64,000 bases of DNA, taken from the NCBI GenBank assembly GCA_963573305.1, contig OY754329.1, positions 18,257,200 through 18,321,199 of the forward strand. The letters run 5' to 3'. Below are positions 11,496 to 22,099 of the stretch, in pieces (the stretch's first letter is position 1; the number at the start of each line of letters is the position of its first letter). The notes below the pieces were generated by a model. The model did no database searches and was not told the DNA's origin. It worked only from the letters and a program-made list of their open reading frames with translations. The translations under genes and the position numbers were made by a program. This DNA is from Pyrrhosoma nymphula (Eukaryota > Arthropoda > Insecta > Odonata > Coenagrionidae).

Positions 11496-11499
11496 TTAA

Positions 11500-12018
11500 A
11501 TAATATACAGTGACGCATGACTTGAATTAGAACCAGAACGTACCCGAAGCTAGAAATTGAATTATAGCCTTAGACGTAAAGTGTAAAGTGAAGCCTTCAA
11601 AGACGTCAACTCCCTTGGCCTCCCACGCCACCGCAGTAATTCGATTCCCGAGCGAGACGAATTACTGAACGAAAGGAAAAGTAAATCAGAGTATATGAAG
11701 AACAAATAGTAATGACACACGCCCGCAGACATTGAACCGAAAAGAAAACATTTGGCACTTCCCCAATTGCGAGAACCTATCGTCAAGGAAACACATTCAT
11801 TATTATTATTTTTTCATAAAGATTGCAGAAAATATTTGCAATTTCTGTTCCAGATTTCAGATGTGAAAGCCCTTAGAAGTATTTCCGGGGTAAAGGAAGG
11901 TAATAAAATCGAAGAAATCGATACTTTTTGAAGCAACTTTGTGAAAATGCATCATGGCTGAATCAATAATAATTTTAAAATCCACAGCTTCAGGCTCTAC
12001 TTTGTAGAAAATTTTTAT
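11500..12018. other. No gene recognised
   Basis: Unassigned sequence between the piggyBac-like MITE and the foldback pair. A 74-codon minus frame at 11562-11786 has no recognisable domain. Confidence 0.45.
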
Positions 12019-12230
12019 ATTCATTACAATAAAGTTTTGTACTTTTATACACTTTCTACAATTGTTTTTTAAATACACTACGCGTTTCACCAATTTTATG
12101 GAATCGTCAGGTGTAGTGTAAAATCCACAACTTCAGGCCAACACCTGACGATGCCATAAAATTGGTGAAACGCGTTGTGTATTTAAAAAATAAAAAGTGT
12201 AGAAAAGTACAAAACTTTATTGTAATGAAT
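12019..12230. repeat. Foldback element 1 of an abutting pair
   Basis: The left arm (12019-12113) and right arm (12145-12230) pair almost completely around a ~30-bp centre. Outer ends are ATTCATTACAAT and its complement, and inner arms carry TGAAACGCGT next to an ACCTGACGATG motif. Non-coding. The short open frames are chance frames within the arms. Confidence 0.8.
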
Positions 12231-12420
12231 AATAATAATTTTGTAATTTTCACAATGGTTTTTATTTCAAGACGACCGGTTTCATCGCATATGCGGCATC
12301 CACAGGTGAGATCTATCTATTTATCTATTTATAGTATTCGCCTATTTATAGATTTCGCCTATACGATTAAACCGGTCATCTATAAATAAAAACCGTTGTG
12401 AAAATTATAAAGTTATTATT
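12231..12420. repeat. Foldback element 2 of an abutting pair
   Basis: Arms at about 12231-12293 and 12368-12420 are reverse complements, with AATAATTTTGTAATTTTCAC outside and GACCGGTTT inside. The centre is short and contains ATCT/TCTATTTA repeats. It lies directly against the preceding foldback. Confidence 0.75.
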
Positions 12421-12848
12421 AATTCATTCACAAGGAAATAATAAATGTTTGGCTGTTAACCATTAAAAGTCACCACGCCTATATCTAATTTCGGATTTTT
12501 TGGAAGCCGTTCGGCATGTATTGAGACGCCAGAAAATATTGCCTGCTGACCTTATTGCTGAGGAAGGACTTCAAAAGATTCGGAAAATAGCCATTAAGGT
12601 TAAACCGATGACTGACTTTGTGAAAGAAATAGAATGATCAAGATTTCAAAAACACGAAGTAGATAGCATGTAGTTTTGTTTAATTGGCAATGTAACACAC
12701 CGCTGGGCACCGAAAAACTTGGTCAGGCAGGTCTCTAGGCAGTCAGACAAGAGGTTTCCGGAAGGAAATCATGTGATTGTAAGATAGAAAAAGAGACGTA
12801 AAACCTCAAAGCCTGTAAAGAATAATCCTATTGAAAGCAAAAGTTGGA
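12421..12848. other. No gene recognised
   Basis: Unassigned AT-rich sequence between the foldbacks and a small LINE-B fragment. Confidence 0.45.
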
Positions 12849-12915
12849 CGGCGCACTATTCTCCTGGGCCCTGGCTGCTTTTTGGCCTGCGCCTAGCGGC
12901 AGGGGGCGAGTGCAA
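12849..12915 (+). mobile_element. LINE-B 3' UTR fragment
   Basis: Short match to the LINE-B 3' UTR (the region reading CTTTTTGGCCTGCGCCTAGC). Both ends are truncated. Confidence 0.65.
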
Positions 12916-12925
12916 TATTCTGATT

Positions 12926-13202
12926 TCTACATATATAAAATACCCTGCAAGCCACCTCAAGGGTGTGTGGCAGGGGGTGCATTATAATATACCCTAAAGT
13001 TAGTGTAACTACGACTAATTATGCATTAGCATAAATCGCTAATGCTTGTCACAAGGCGAAGCCTCACAAGCATGCACTACACTAGAGATATGCTCAAAAT
13101 GGACAGGGACCGTAGTATATATGTATTTGCAACTACACAAATGGACAGAGACTCAAGACTTATGTAAAAAACATGTACGGCGTGCTGTTAGTACTAGGTA
13201 AA
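12926..13202 (-). mobile_element. LINE-A 3' UTR, 5'-truncated
   Basis: Minus-strand 3' end with the terminal stem CCCTGC/GCAGGG and the two internal hairpins of LINE-A. It truncates inside the 3' UTR at about 13202 and abuts a LINE-B fragment. Confidence 0.8.
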
Positions 13203-13205
13203 AAT

Positions 13206-13293
13206 TTGTGCTGGGACGAGTGCTACATGCCTGGTGAGGAATCACCCCGTGCCACACACCCTAGTGGTGGCTTGCACGGTACTTCGTAGATGT
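13206..13293 (+). mobile_element. LINE-B terminal fragment
   Basis: The last ~85 bp of LINE-B, with the stem CCGTGC/GCACGG, ending in GTAGATGTAGA. It lies tail-to-tail next to the LINE-A 3' UTR. Confidence 0.75.
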
Positions 13294-13772
13294 AGACTTC
13301 GTAGAAAAGATGGAATGGTCAGTAAATGAATCGGATTGTAGTTAGAAACGTTACCTCTAGGACCAGTTTTATGTATTATAGTAATGATATTCTAGATTTT
13401 CCAGTCGGAAAGAAATGTACCGAGGGAAAAGCATTGACTAAACAGGAGGTTTGTTTAAGCGAGGCTATTCAATCTATTTTCTTGTCTACTGTCCATTATA
13501 TTCACGTCCGTAAATTAACTTGAATTCACGCCACTCGTTTTTTACCAACGACTTGTGTTCTGTCCCAATGACTTCATTAGATTACGAGAACTACTTTCGG
13601 AGATTGCAGCCTGCACTCCAAGGTGATGGTTTGACTGTGTAAATTTTTTTAGGCCTTAATAGACAGTGAATATGTTTGCTTTACAAATGTGTACTCGCAA
13701 TATGTACCATAGTAAGATTGATTTTTTGCACGCACAGTACAAATGACGAAGGTATGCTTGTACCAACAAGTC
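13294..13772. other. No gene recognised
   Basis: Unassigned sequence with a 65-codon plus frame (13326-13523) lacking recognisable features. Confidence 0.45.
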
Positions 13773-14166
13773 AACAAGTAGAGTATAATTTCCACTTGTG
13801 CAAAACAACACAACATCGTTACTAACACTTCACACCGATTGATTTTTCCGGCATTATTTTATTTTGTTCTCTGCATGAAGTAGCATCTCGTAGCACTCAT
13901 GAATTAACAGTTTTTGTAATATTAACCACTAGATGCGTGTATAGCATTGTTCTGTATGGTTGCATGTTCATTTACGTATCAATCTCCCAGTTTCTGGTCG
14001 GACTGCGCACTGTTCTCCTGACTGCTCTTTGGCCTGCGCCAAGCGGCCGGAGGAGCGTGCGAGGTTCTGACTTGTGCTGGGACGAGTGCTGCATGCCTGG
14101 TGTGGAATCACCCCGTGCCACAAACCCTAGAGGTTGCTTGCACGGTACTTCGTAGATGTAGATGTA
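13773..14166 (+). mobile_element. LINE-B 3' tail
   Basis: LINE-B 3' UTR from the AGTAGAGTATAATTTCCACT stretch to the TGTAGATGTAG tail. It contains the recurrent ~64-codon frame (ending in GGCLHGTS) and the terminal stem. Confidence 0.8.
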
Positions 14167-14997
14167 CCATGAACAACAGTCAACGCTCACGTCAGCGGTT
14201 TGATCCACTGCAGAAACAACAGCATACATAGAACTCAGTAGTCTTAACGTAACAGAGGAAATGTTGGTTCGACCGTGATTCAAATGTGATATTAATTCAA
14301 CATATGCATATTACTACGCAGTTTCGGGGAAAAAATGAAAAACATACTTCGCAATGAGAAATAACAATGAGATAAGTTGACCAAATAAATAAGCTGTTCC
14401 CCGGAAACATGATGAATTTATTTCATGACATGTAGCGGTAACTAAACGGTCAATGACTAACAATATAGTGTTGGGTATGGTAAGGGAGGAATGGAAGCTG
14501 CTGGTTAGAAGATTGTGGATGTAGATCAGGTGGGCTTAGCAAGTGATTAGAAGGCGCAGGTATTTGGACGACCGTCATTGACAATAGGATTCTGGAGAAG
14601 AGGGGAAAAGAGAGTAATAATAATGATAACGCGTGTTGGGCGGAGTGAAAAGATGTAGTGGGCATGATGATCTTAAGAGAAAAATATTGCGAAGAAAGAG
14701 ACGTCGTAAGAAAGGAAAGCAGAGGAGAAATGATTCATCAACATCTGTCATTTAAGTGATCGAATCGAGGAAAACCAATCACTGCAGAAATTATGTAATT
14801 TGTCGAAAAATGAATTGGTTCTGCGGTTGATTATTTTAGCTGCTATATATTCTATTTCCCAAAAACTATATGTATTTTTGGAAAAAAAATCACTTGTACG
14901 CTGCGAGGAAACGTCTAGAATGTTAACAAACTCACCTTTTATACACCAAGCTCACTAAGTTTAGGTATTTTATAATCAATAATTTATTTGGAATAGG
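14167..14997. other. No gene recognised
   Basis: Unassigned AT-rich sequence. Short frames on both strands have no recognisable similarity. Confidence 0.45.
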
Positions 14998-15180
14998 GCA
15001 ACGGCCTGCCACGATGGAAACACCGGTTCCCGATCAGTCACCAAAGTTAAGCATCGTTGGGTTTGGAGGGGTGATCCTCCGATTCGTCCGAGTGCTGTTG
15101 TCCCTGTCTGCGCGTGGCAGACAGTAAGTGCAAAATGACCTTAGCCGTCGAAGCACGTTAAACAAAAATACTACTACTAT
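14998..15180 (+). mobile_element. 5S rRNA-derived SINE or 5S retropseudogene
   Basis: About 14998-15103 follows 5S rRNA along its length. It has the 5'-strand helix I-like start, a CACCGGTTCCCGATCAGTCA segment corresponding to the conserved helix II-III part, the internal control region-like AAGTTAAGCATCGTTGGG (15045-15062), a degraded GGGGTGATCC (15068-15077) and a GTGCTGTTG close. It differs at several conserved bases, so it is not a normal 5S gene. A ~75-bp non-5S body follows, ending in an ACTACTACTAT microsatellite (15170-15180). That head-body-tail layout fits a SINE3-type retroposon using a Pol III type 1 promoter. Confidence 0.75.
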
Positions 15181-16413
15181 CAAGCGGTCTCAGCATTGAC
15201 CTTTTGGGGTGGAAGTTCAATCCTTTTTACGCACGTCTCGCAGTTCCTGCCTTTCGACGAAAACGTGCATCGAGTTATCTTTTACGTGATTTATGAGATG
15301 AATAAGAGAAGGAAAGTGACTGGGCGAGATAAGCACGAGAGTTCCTGAGTCAGCCGAAAGTCTTCTTCTGTCAGAGGATGGTACGCCATAGAAGCACGCA
15401 GATGATTCGCGATATTAGAATAATACTGACCTCGATAAATTTCTCCTCCGTCCTCCTGAGAAGTAAACACTGCTGCCGTCATCGCTTCAGTCCTCTTATC
15501 TGCTCGCAGAACGTGACTCCTGAACGTGCAGAGGCAGTAAAATTGGCAGCTGTCTCTGTTAACAATAGCAAGGAATTTTATCATGAGTTTATAGAATATT
15601 TCCACAGCCAATGAAGATTTCAAATATCCTACAATTGTATTGAATTTATGCATTAGCAAAAGCCTGTCAGGAGGCAAACTTTCACCAATATACACTAAAA
15701 TGTATGCTACCAATTGTACAGAAGCTACGGGTGTTAATGTATTTTTTAAATACATAAAGGCAAGTAGAATAAATCTTAGCTTGCACAGCCTGCTCTGCTT
15801 GTCCGTCTATCGATGTGAGCCCCAAAGTAAGTCACCAGTAAGTCTGACAATGAGTGAAGCTCGAGCGCTTTGGAATGTTTTGCTGTTGTGAATGACGCAT
15901 AAGTTTTCGAATACCCACTGCACCGGAGAGAAAAAAGACTCATCGCGTTTAGAGAAATGTGGAGGCATAGTCAAATTCTTGTGGGTTGGAAGAAGAAGTC
16001 AAAAGCCACTTCCTTCCACTGAGTTGAGCGACAGGGCTTCTAATCCTGATCTTTGGCAGAAGAGCTATCGCGTCCGGCACCACCGTTTTCCTCACACCAT
16101 TGCTTCACTCACTTGCTTTTTTTTCCTTATACCAACAGTGTCAACCGACGACGTGAACAGGCAAGTTCTCATATCAATGCGAGATGCACAAATTACTTGG
16201 TTTGTAGCCACGCGCACGGGTGAAAAGATATGCACCAAAGAGATATAATCCCCCGCTGAAATTCGTCAAGAATTGAGATAGTGAGGTGGCGAAACTCACT
16301 AACACACCTGACCACCAATTGGGACATGCGAATTCATGTAATCAAATAATTTATTCACTGCGAGTTTTATTCCTTTCGTATTTACACAATCTCAGATCGT
16401 CTGCCAGTCACTA
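15181..16413. other. No gene recognised; several short ORFs of unknown origin
   Basis: The longest frames are 154 codons on the minus strand (15291-15755) and 118 codons on the plus strand (15892-16248). Neither shows a domain, signal peptide or conserved motif I know, and plus frames overlap the minus one. They are listed as unverified frames rather than genes. Confidence 0.4.
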
Positions 16414-16550
16414 CATCTACATCTTACATATATTCATTGTTCCACTATGAGAATATATGCGTGAAATAAAAACTTATTTAACTTGGAATTCGAACTCAGA
16501 CGTATACGCCTGACAGCTGCACAATCAACCATAAAATAATGATTAATTTC
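16414..16550 (-). mobile_element. tRNA-derived SINE ending in a LINE-like tail
   Basis: Read on the minus strand, the left half has a B-box-like GAGTTCGAATTCC preceded by tRNA-like GTGCAGCTGTCAGGCG. An AT-rich body follows, and the last bases are GATGTAGATGTAG, the same hexamer tail as the local LINEs. It sits where the LINE-A 3' UTR would be expected. The A box is weak, so this may be a SINE fragment. Confidence 0.45.
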
Positions 16551-16551
16551 T

Positions 16552-18013
16552 ATTTGTATGAGTCTAAATTTTAATCGACGGTCTGAAAGCGTATCCCATC
16601 CCAGTTGAGGCAAAAGGTCAGTTACACTAACGAGATTATCATAACGGCCTTTAACGTATCTTTCGATCTTCATTGCACGCGTACTAACTCAGTTTCCAAG
16701 CCTATCTCATAAGTATCCCAGATACTGGCAGCATATTCCAAGTGGGGTTTAACGAGGGAAAAGTCGCTGATTTCCCTAACTTTATCGTCGCACTTTCCAA
16801 GTACTCTTTTAACAAATCCCAATTTACGATTAGCTTGACCGGTAATTTCTCGAATATGTTTACTCCACGAGAGATCATTCGTCAGCTCCTAGGTATTTAC
16901 CGATCCTACAGTCTCTAATTTGATGTTGTTTATGCAATAGCTATTAAAAGGAGCGTTTTTCCGTTTCCTAAACTTCATAACAACGCATTTTTTCAGGTTT
17001 AATTCTAGCTGCCACGCATCGCACCACTCCTGTATTGCCTCGATGTCCTCAGTTAGCGCTTGCTTATGATTAAGGCTACGGATTTCTCTATACACCGCTG
17101 AGTCGTCTGCAAATAATCTAAGCTTACTGTCAACTGTTTTACCGATGTCGTTTATGATCAAAAGGAACAGAAGTGGGCCTATGACACTTCCCTGCGAGAC
17201 ACGAGATGTGACTTTCACTTCATTAGAGATAGCGCCATCTAATACAACCCTTTGCACGCGATTAATTAAGAATTCTCTAATCCAGGAAATTACGTCGTCG
17301 TCTAACCCGTAGGATTTTAATTTCATGAGTAGGTTACTGTGGGAAACTTTATCAAATGCCTTTTTTAAGTCAAGAAAAATTGCATCAACTGGAACTTTCA
17401 CCCGAGACTAGAATATCGTGGTTAAATGTACTAATTGAAGTGCGCAAAATCTTCCCTTTCTGAATCTGTGTTGCGTTTTTGTTAAAAAGTTCTGCACATC
17501 GAGGTGTCTCATAACTGAACTTACAATTATATGTTCAAGGATTTTGCAAGAGATAGATGTGAGAGTTCGTCTGTCTGTCGATCTGATTTGTCTGTAGTTC
17601 GATGGCTGTTCCTTATCACTGCTTTCGAATATGGGAGTGACATTTGCAATTTTCCAGTCCATGGGTACTTTGTGTTCGTTGATAGATTTACTAAATATAT
17701 TCTGCAAGTAGGGTGCTATTTGACAAGCTAATTCTCTATACACGCGGAGAGGAATCCCTTCAGGACCTGGGGATTTAATTGGACTTAAAGATTTTAGCAA
17801 GTTTTCTATTCCGTGAGTGCAAATATCGATAGGCGGCTTCTTTTGCCGGAAGGGTAATTTACCTTTACGGATGTAATCTGTGATAACTTGGTGAACACAC
17901 TTTGAAAGTAAGAATTTAAAAAGTTGGTTTTGTCCGAACTGCTTGGAAATAATTCGCCAATTTCGTTTCGTAGTGAAATAACTGTTGATCTTTTGCCTTG
18001 AACTTCCCTTACG
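16552..18013 (-). pseudogene. LINE-A reverse transcriptase region, truncated both ends
   Basis: Minus-strand ORF2 fragments. The first runs from the RT N-terminal region (REVQGKRSTVI at 18013) through SPGPEGIPLRVYREL, DWKIANVTPIF and ISCKILEHIIVSSV. The second (17401-16889) holds the palm motifs VPVDAIFLDLKKAFDKVSH, SQGSVIGPLLF and the catalytic FADD. RT C-terminal sequence (KLGFVKRVLGK, LEYAASIWD, GRYDNLVSVTDLL) extends to 16552. Frameshifts, a 13-bp insertion near 17565-17580 and a TAG in place of the usual KYLGV stretch disable it. Its 16870-17360 part is almost identical to 23970-24450 on the plus strand. Confidence 0.9.
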
Positions 18014-18015
18014 TA

Positions 18016-18499
18016 CATCCACATCTACAAAATACCCTGCAAGCCACCTCAAGGGTGTGTGGCAGGGGGTGAGTAATCACCAGCATGCATTACACTATAC
18101 CCTAGAGTTAGTGTAACTACGACTAATTATGCATTAGCATAAATTGCTAATGCTTGTCTCGAGGCAAAGCCTCACAAGCATGCACTACTACACTACAGAT
18201 GTCATCAAAATGGAAAGTGACCGTCAATATACATGCATTCTACAACTACATAGATGGACAGGGACCCAAGACCCATGTAGAAAACATGCAAGGCGTGCTG
18301 TTAGTATGTACTAGGTAACAGATAAGGATTCAAGTATTAGGAGTACTACTACTACTAAGAGCTACACTACCTAACGACAAACATAGATAAAAGTCTCATT
18401 GGCAGCTGTTATGGTCCCTTATCGTTCGTGGGAAAAATAACATCTTAAATCTGTCCGTTCTGCAGTCTAGTTCCCTAATTTTACTCTCATGATCTGATC
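18016..18499 (-). mobile_element. LINE-A 3' end, 5'-truncated
   Basis: Starts at an ATCCACATCTAC tail, contains the terminal stem and double hairpin, and reaches the ORF2 C-terminus (complement of DRFKM-FP). It stops exactly where the next copy's ATCTAC tail begins. The junction base pairs (GATCT/ATCTAC) overlap. Confidence 0.85.
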
Positions 18500-18876
18500 T
18501 ACATCTACATCTACAAAATACCCTGCAAGCCACCTCAGGGGTGTGAGGCAGGGGGTGAGTAATCACCAAAATGCAATAAACTATACCCTAAAGTTACTGT
18601 AACTACGACTAATTATGTATTAGCATAAATCGCTAATGCTTGTCATGAGGCGAAGCCTCACAAGCATGCAACACTACACTACCGATGTCATCAAAATGGA
18701 GAGTGACCGTCAATATACATGCATTCTACAACTACACATATGGAAAGGGACTCAAGACCCATGTAGAAAACATGCTAGGCGTGCTGTTAGTATGTACTAG
18801 GTAACAGATAAGGATTCAAGTATTAGGAGTACTACCACTACTAAGAGCTACACTACCTAACGACAAACCTAGATAA
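18500..18876 (-). mobile_element. LINE-A 3' UTR, 5'-truncated, tandem with previous copy
   Basis: A second copy in the same orientation, beginning in ATCTAC hexamers immediately after the first copy's truncation point. The two are ~90% alike by eye. It ends just before the ORF2 stop region and abuts LINE-B on the plus strand. Confidence 0.85.
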
Positions 18877-18877
18877 A

Positions 18878-19412
18878 AGCTATTACGTACTACGGTAGAA
18901 GCGATCACAGGAATAAAATAAAGGATATAGACTGCAGAACCGATAGATTTAAAATGTCATTTTTCCCACGTACAATAAGGAATCATAATAGTTGCGATAG
19001 ATCAATCACTTGAAACTCCCACCCTCAATAGGTAGAGTAGAATTTTCACTTGTGCTTAATAACACCACATAATTACTAACTCTTCACACCGGTCGATTAG
19101 TCCGGCATTATTTTATTTTGTTCTTTGCATGAGGTAGCATCTCGTAGTTTTAATAATTAACAGTATCAGTAATATTAACCACTAGATGTGTCTCTAGCAT
19201 TTTTCTGCAAGTTTGTATGTTTTTTTACGTATCACTCTCCCAGTTTCCGGTTGGACTGCGCACTGTTCTCCTGACTACCTTTGGCCTGCGCCTAGAGCCA
19301 GGGGGAGCGTGCGAGGTTCGGATTTGTTCTGGGACGAGTGCTGCATGCCTGGTGTGGAATCACCCCGTGCCACACACCCTAGTGGTGGCTTGCATGGTAC
19401 ATCGTAGATGTA
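18878..19412 (+). mobile_element. LINE-B ORF2 end plus 3' UTR
   Basis: Begins with the last codons of ORF2 (an RNKIKDIDCRTDRFKMSFF-like read) and includes the B-type 3' UTR with the recurrent 64-codon frame (19213-19407) and terminal stem. It ends CGTAGATGTA and runs straight into minus-strand LINE-A. Confidence 0.85.
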
Positions 19413-19413
19413 T

Positions 19414-21690
19414 TATGGTCCCTTATCGATCGTGGGAAAAATGACATCTTAAATCTATCCGTTCTGCATTCGAGTTCCCTAATTTTACTCTCATGATCTG
19501 ATCTACCGTAGTATGTCGGATTTCGTAAAATATTATCAACGTCGTCAGAGAATAGACCGGTTTGGAACTTACATAATAGATTTAGTCTAAATTTTAATCG
19601 ACGGGCTGAAAGCTTTTCCCATCCTAGTTGCTGCAAAAGGTCAGTGACACTAACGAGATTATCATAACGGCTTTTAACATATCTTGCCGATCTTCGCTGC
19701 ACGCGTTCTAACTCAGTTTCCAAGACTATCTCATAAGGATCCCAAATACTGGCGGCATATTCTAAGTGGGGTCTAACGAGGGAGAACTAGCTGATTTCCC
19801 TAACTTTATCGTCGCACTTGCCAAGTACTCTATTAACAAATCCCAATTTACGATTAGCTTGACCGGTAATTTCTCGAATATGTTTACTCCACGACAGATC
19901 ATTAGTCAGTTTAACTCCGAGGTACTTAACCGATTCTACGGTGTCTAGTTTTATGTTGTTTATGCAATAGCTGTTACAAGGAGCGTTTTTCCGTTTCCAA
20001 AAATTCACAACAACGCATTTTTTTTAGGTTTAATTCTAGCTGCCACGCATCGCACCACTCTTGTATTGCCTCGAGATCCTTAGTTAGCGCTTCCTTGTCA
20101 TTATAGCTACGAATTTCTCTATACACCACTGCATTGTCAGCAAATAATCTAAGCTTACTGTAAACTTTGCCACCGATGTCGTTTATGTACAAAAGGAACA
20201 GAAGCGGGCCTATGGCACTTCCCTGTGGGACACCCGATGTGACTTTTACTTCATTAGAGATAGCGCCATCTAATACAACCCTTTGCACGCGATTACTTAA
20301 GAATTCTCTAATCCAGGAAATTACGTCGTCGTCTAACCCGTAGGATTTTTATTTCATGAGTGCCTTACTGTGGGAAACTTTATCAAATGCCTTTTTTAAG
20401 TCAAGAAAAATTGCATCAACTGGAGCGTTATGTTCACCCGAGACGAAAATATCGTGAGCAAAAATTGCTAATTGAGTTTCGCAAGATCTTACCTTTCTGA
20501 ATCCGTGTTGTGTTTTTGTTAACAAGTTTTCTATATCGAGGTGTCTCATAACTGAACTAACAATTATATGTTCAAGGACTTTGCAAGAGATAGATGTGAG
20601 AGATATCGGTCTGTAGTTCGATGGCTGTTCCTTATCACCGCTTTTGAATATGGGAGTGACATTTGCAATTTTCCAGTCCATGGGTACTTCGTGTTCGTTG
20701 ATGGATTTACTAAATATATTCTGCAAGTAGGGTGCTATTTCACAAGCTAATTCTCTATACACGCGGGCAGGAATTTCTTCAGGACCTGGGGATTTATTTG
20801 GACTTAAAGATTTTAGCAAATTTTCTATTCCTTGAGTGCAAATATCCATAGGCGGCATCTTTTGCTGGAAGTGATCATTTAATTTTACGGATGTAATTTG
20901 CGATGACTTGGTGAACATACTTTGAAAGTAAGAATTCAATAAGTTGGCCTTGTCCGAGCTGCTTGTTAATAATTCGCCATTTTCGTTTCGTAGTGGAATA
21001 ACTGTTGATCTATTGCCTTGAACTTCCCTTACGTATGACCAAAATGCCTTTGGGTTGTCCTGTAATTGTTCTCCTAATGTTTTTCTTTTAAAATCCATGA
21101 ATGCATTTCGAAAGGCTTCCTTTGTAGTGGCTCTAGACGATTTGTATTTTTCAAATATTCAATTTTGATCACTATTGGACAAATCTCTACGGAGTTTTTT
21201 CATCTTGGCGTGGCATACTCTCTGACGTCTTAACGATTTTCTCACTTCTGCATTGTACCATCTTGGTTCGCTGCCCTCTTTTTTTACTTTACTTGGAATT
21301 TATTTTCTGATCCCCGAATGTACGATCGAAAGAAAAGCTTTCCAACTACCCTCCGCGTCTAACTTTACGCTTGATTCTTGGAAGTCGGGAAGACAATTTT
21401 TTAGATGACTCATGAACGCATTGAAATCGGCTTTTTTTTTTCAATGTACAACTTTCTTCTTTGTTTAAAACTTTTAATTATATTCAAAGAAAACTATGCG
21501 GCAACTACTCTATAGTCACTAATGCCCTCAACAGTGTTTACCTTAATTACTTGTTACGGTATATTTTTTGCCAATTAATCAAGAATGTTGTCCCCTCTGT
21601 TAGGCGTCGTAGCTATCTGATGTAGGGCATTTGATGAGAACGTGTACAGCAGGGACTCGCATATATCTTTGTCTCTTCCCCCTGATATGT
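19414..21690 (-). pseudogene. LINE-A ORF2 (C-terminal endonuclease part through RT), 3' UTR missing
   Basis: Minus-strand LINE-A body. It starts in the endonuclease C-terminal part (complement of SGGRDKDICESLLYTF at ~21690) and passes a degraded linker. The RT part covers MDFKRKTLGEQLQDNPKAFW (21098), SPNKSPGPEEIPARVYREL, ISLTSISCKVLEHIIVSSV, DAIFLDLKKAFDKVSH, SGVPQGSAIGPLLF, FADN for FADD (the second catalytic Asp is changed to Asn), then KYLGVKLTNDLSW and the C-terminal GRYDNLVSVTDLL region. In-frame stops include TGA at 21159-21161 and TAG at 19787-19789, and there is a frameshift near 20010-20350. Losing the 3' UTR rather than the 5' end is unusual for a LINE and implies a later rearrangement. 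Confidence 0.9.
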
Positions 21691-21713
21691 ATTCCCCCTT
21701 CTTCGCCGTGTTT

Positions 21714-22037
21714 ATGGGATCCGAGGAGATTTTAGGCTCTGTGAGAGACCTATGCTCCGAGTTCCGCCGTATTCGCGGAGAATCTGGTACCAACTTGAGG
21801 CTTACCATATGCAGCTTGGTACCTAGGACGGATCGGGGTTCGATGGTTTGGAGCCGAGTGGAAGGCATAAACAAGAGACTCAGTGAAGTCTGTGGGAGCG
21901 AGGGAGCGGAGTTCTTGGACCTCAGGCCGGTGCTGGATTCGTGTCGGGTGCCCATAAATCGCTCGGGTGTCCACTATACATACGAGGCATCGCAGGAGGT
22001 AGCGCGCAGGATACTTGAGCACACTCGTCGAGTTTAA
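21714..22037 (+). pseudogene. LINE-A ORF1, SGNH-esterase C-terminal part
   Basis: The open frame starts at ATG 21714 and ends at TAA 22035-22037 (107 codons). It reads GSEEILGSVRDLCSEFRRIR, LTICSLVPRTDRGS, RVEGINKRLSEVCGSEGAEF, LDLRPVLDSC and NRSGVHYTYEASQEVARRIL. The closing HYT segment carries the catalytic-type His of SGNH/GDSL hydrolases, and such esterase domains occur in ORF1 of CR1-type LINEs. The N-terminal GDS nucleophile block is missing, cut off at the 21690 junction. The ATG is internal to the original protein. Confidence 0.75.
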
Positions 22038-22099
22038 CATAGACGGTAGGCTACAGGGCGGGTCAATTAGTGGGGTCAATAATTATGTGTTGCCAGTTA

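Noticed and set aside
14998..15103. Functional 5S rRNA gene
   Set aside because: Changes at conserved bases, a degraded 3' promoter part, and an attached non-5S body with a microsatellite tail.
15291..15755. 154-codon minus-strand ORF as a host gene
   Set aside because: No recognisable domain or promoter context, and plus-strand frames overlap it. Length alone is not enough in eukaryotic DNA.
18016..18876. CRISPR-like or satellite array from regularly repeated ~480-bp units
   Set aside because: The units are LINE-A 3' ends of different lengths with hexamer tails, not repeat-spacer units or a uniform satellite.
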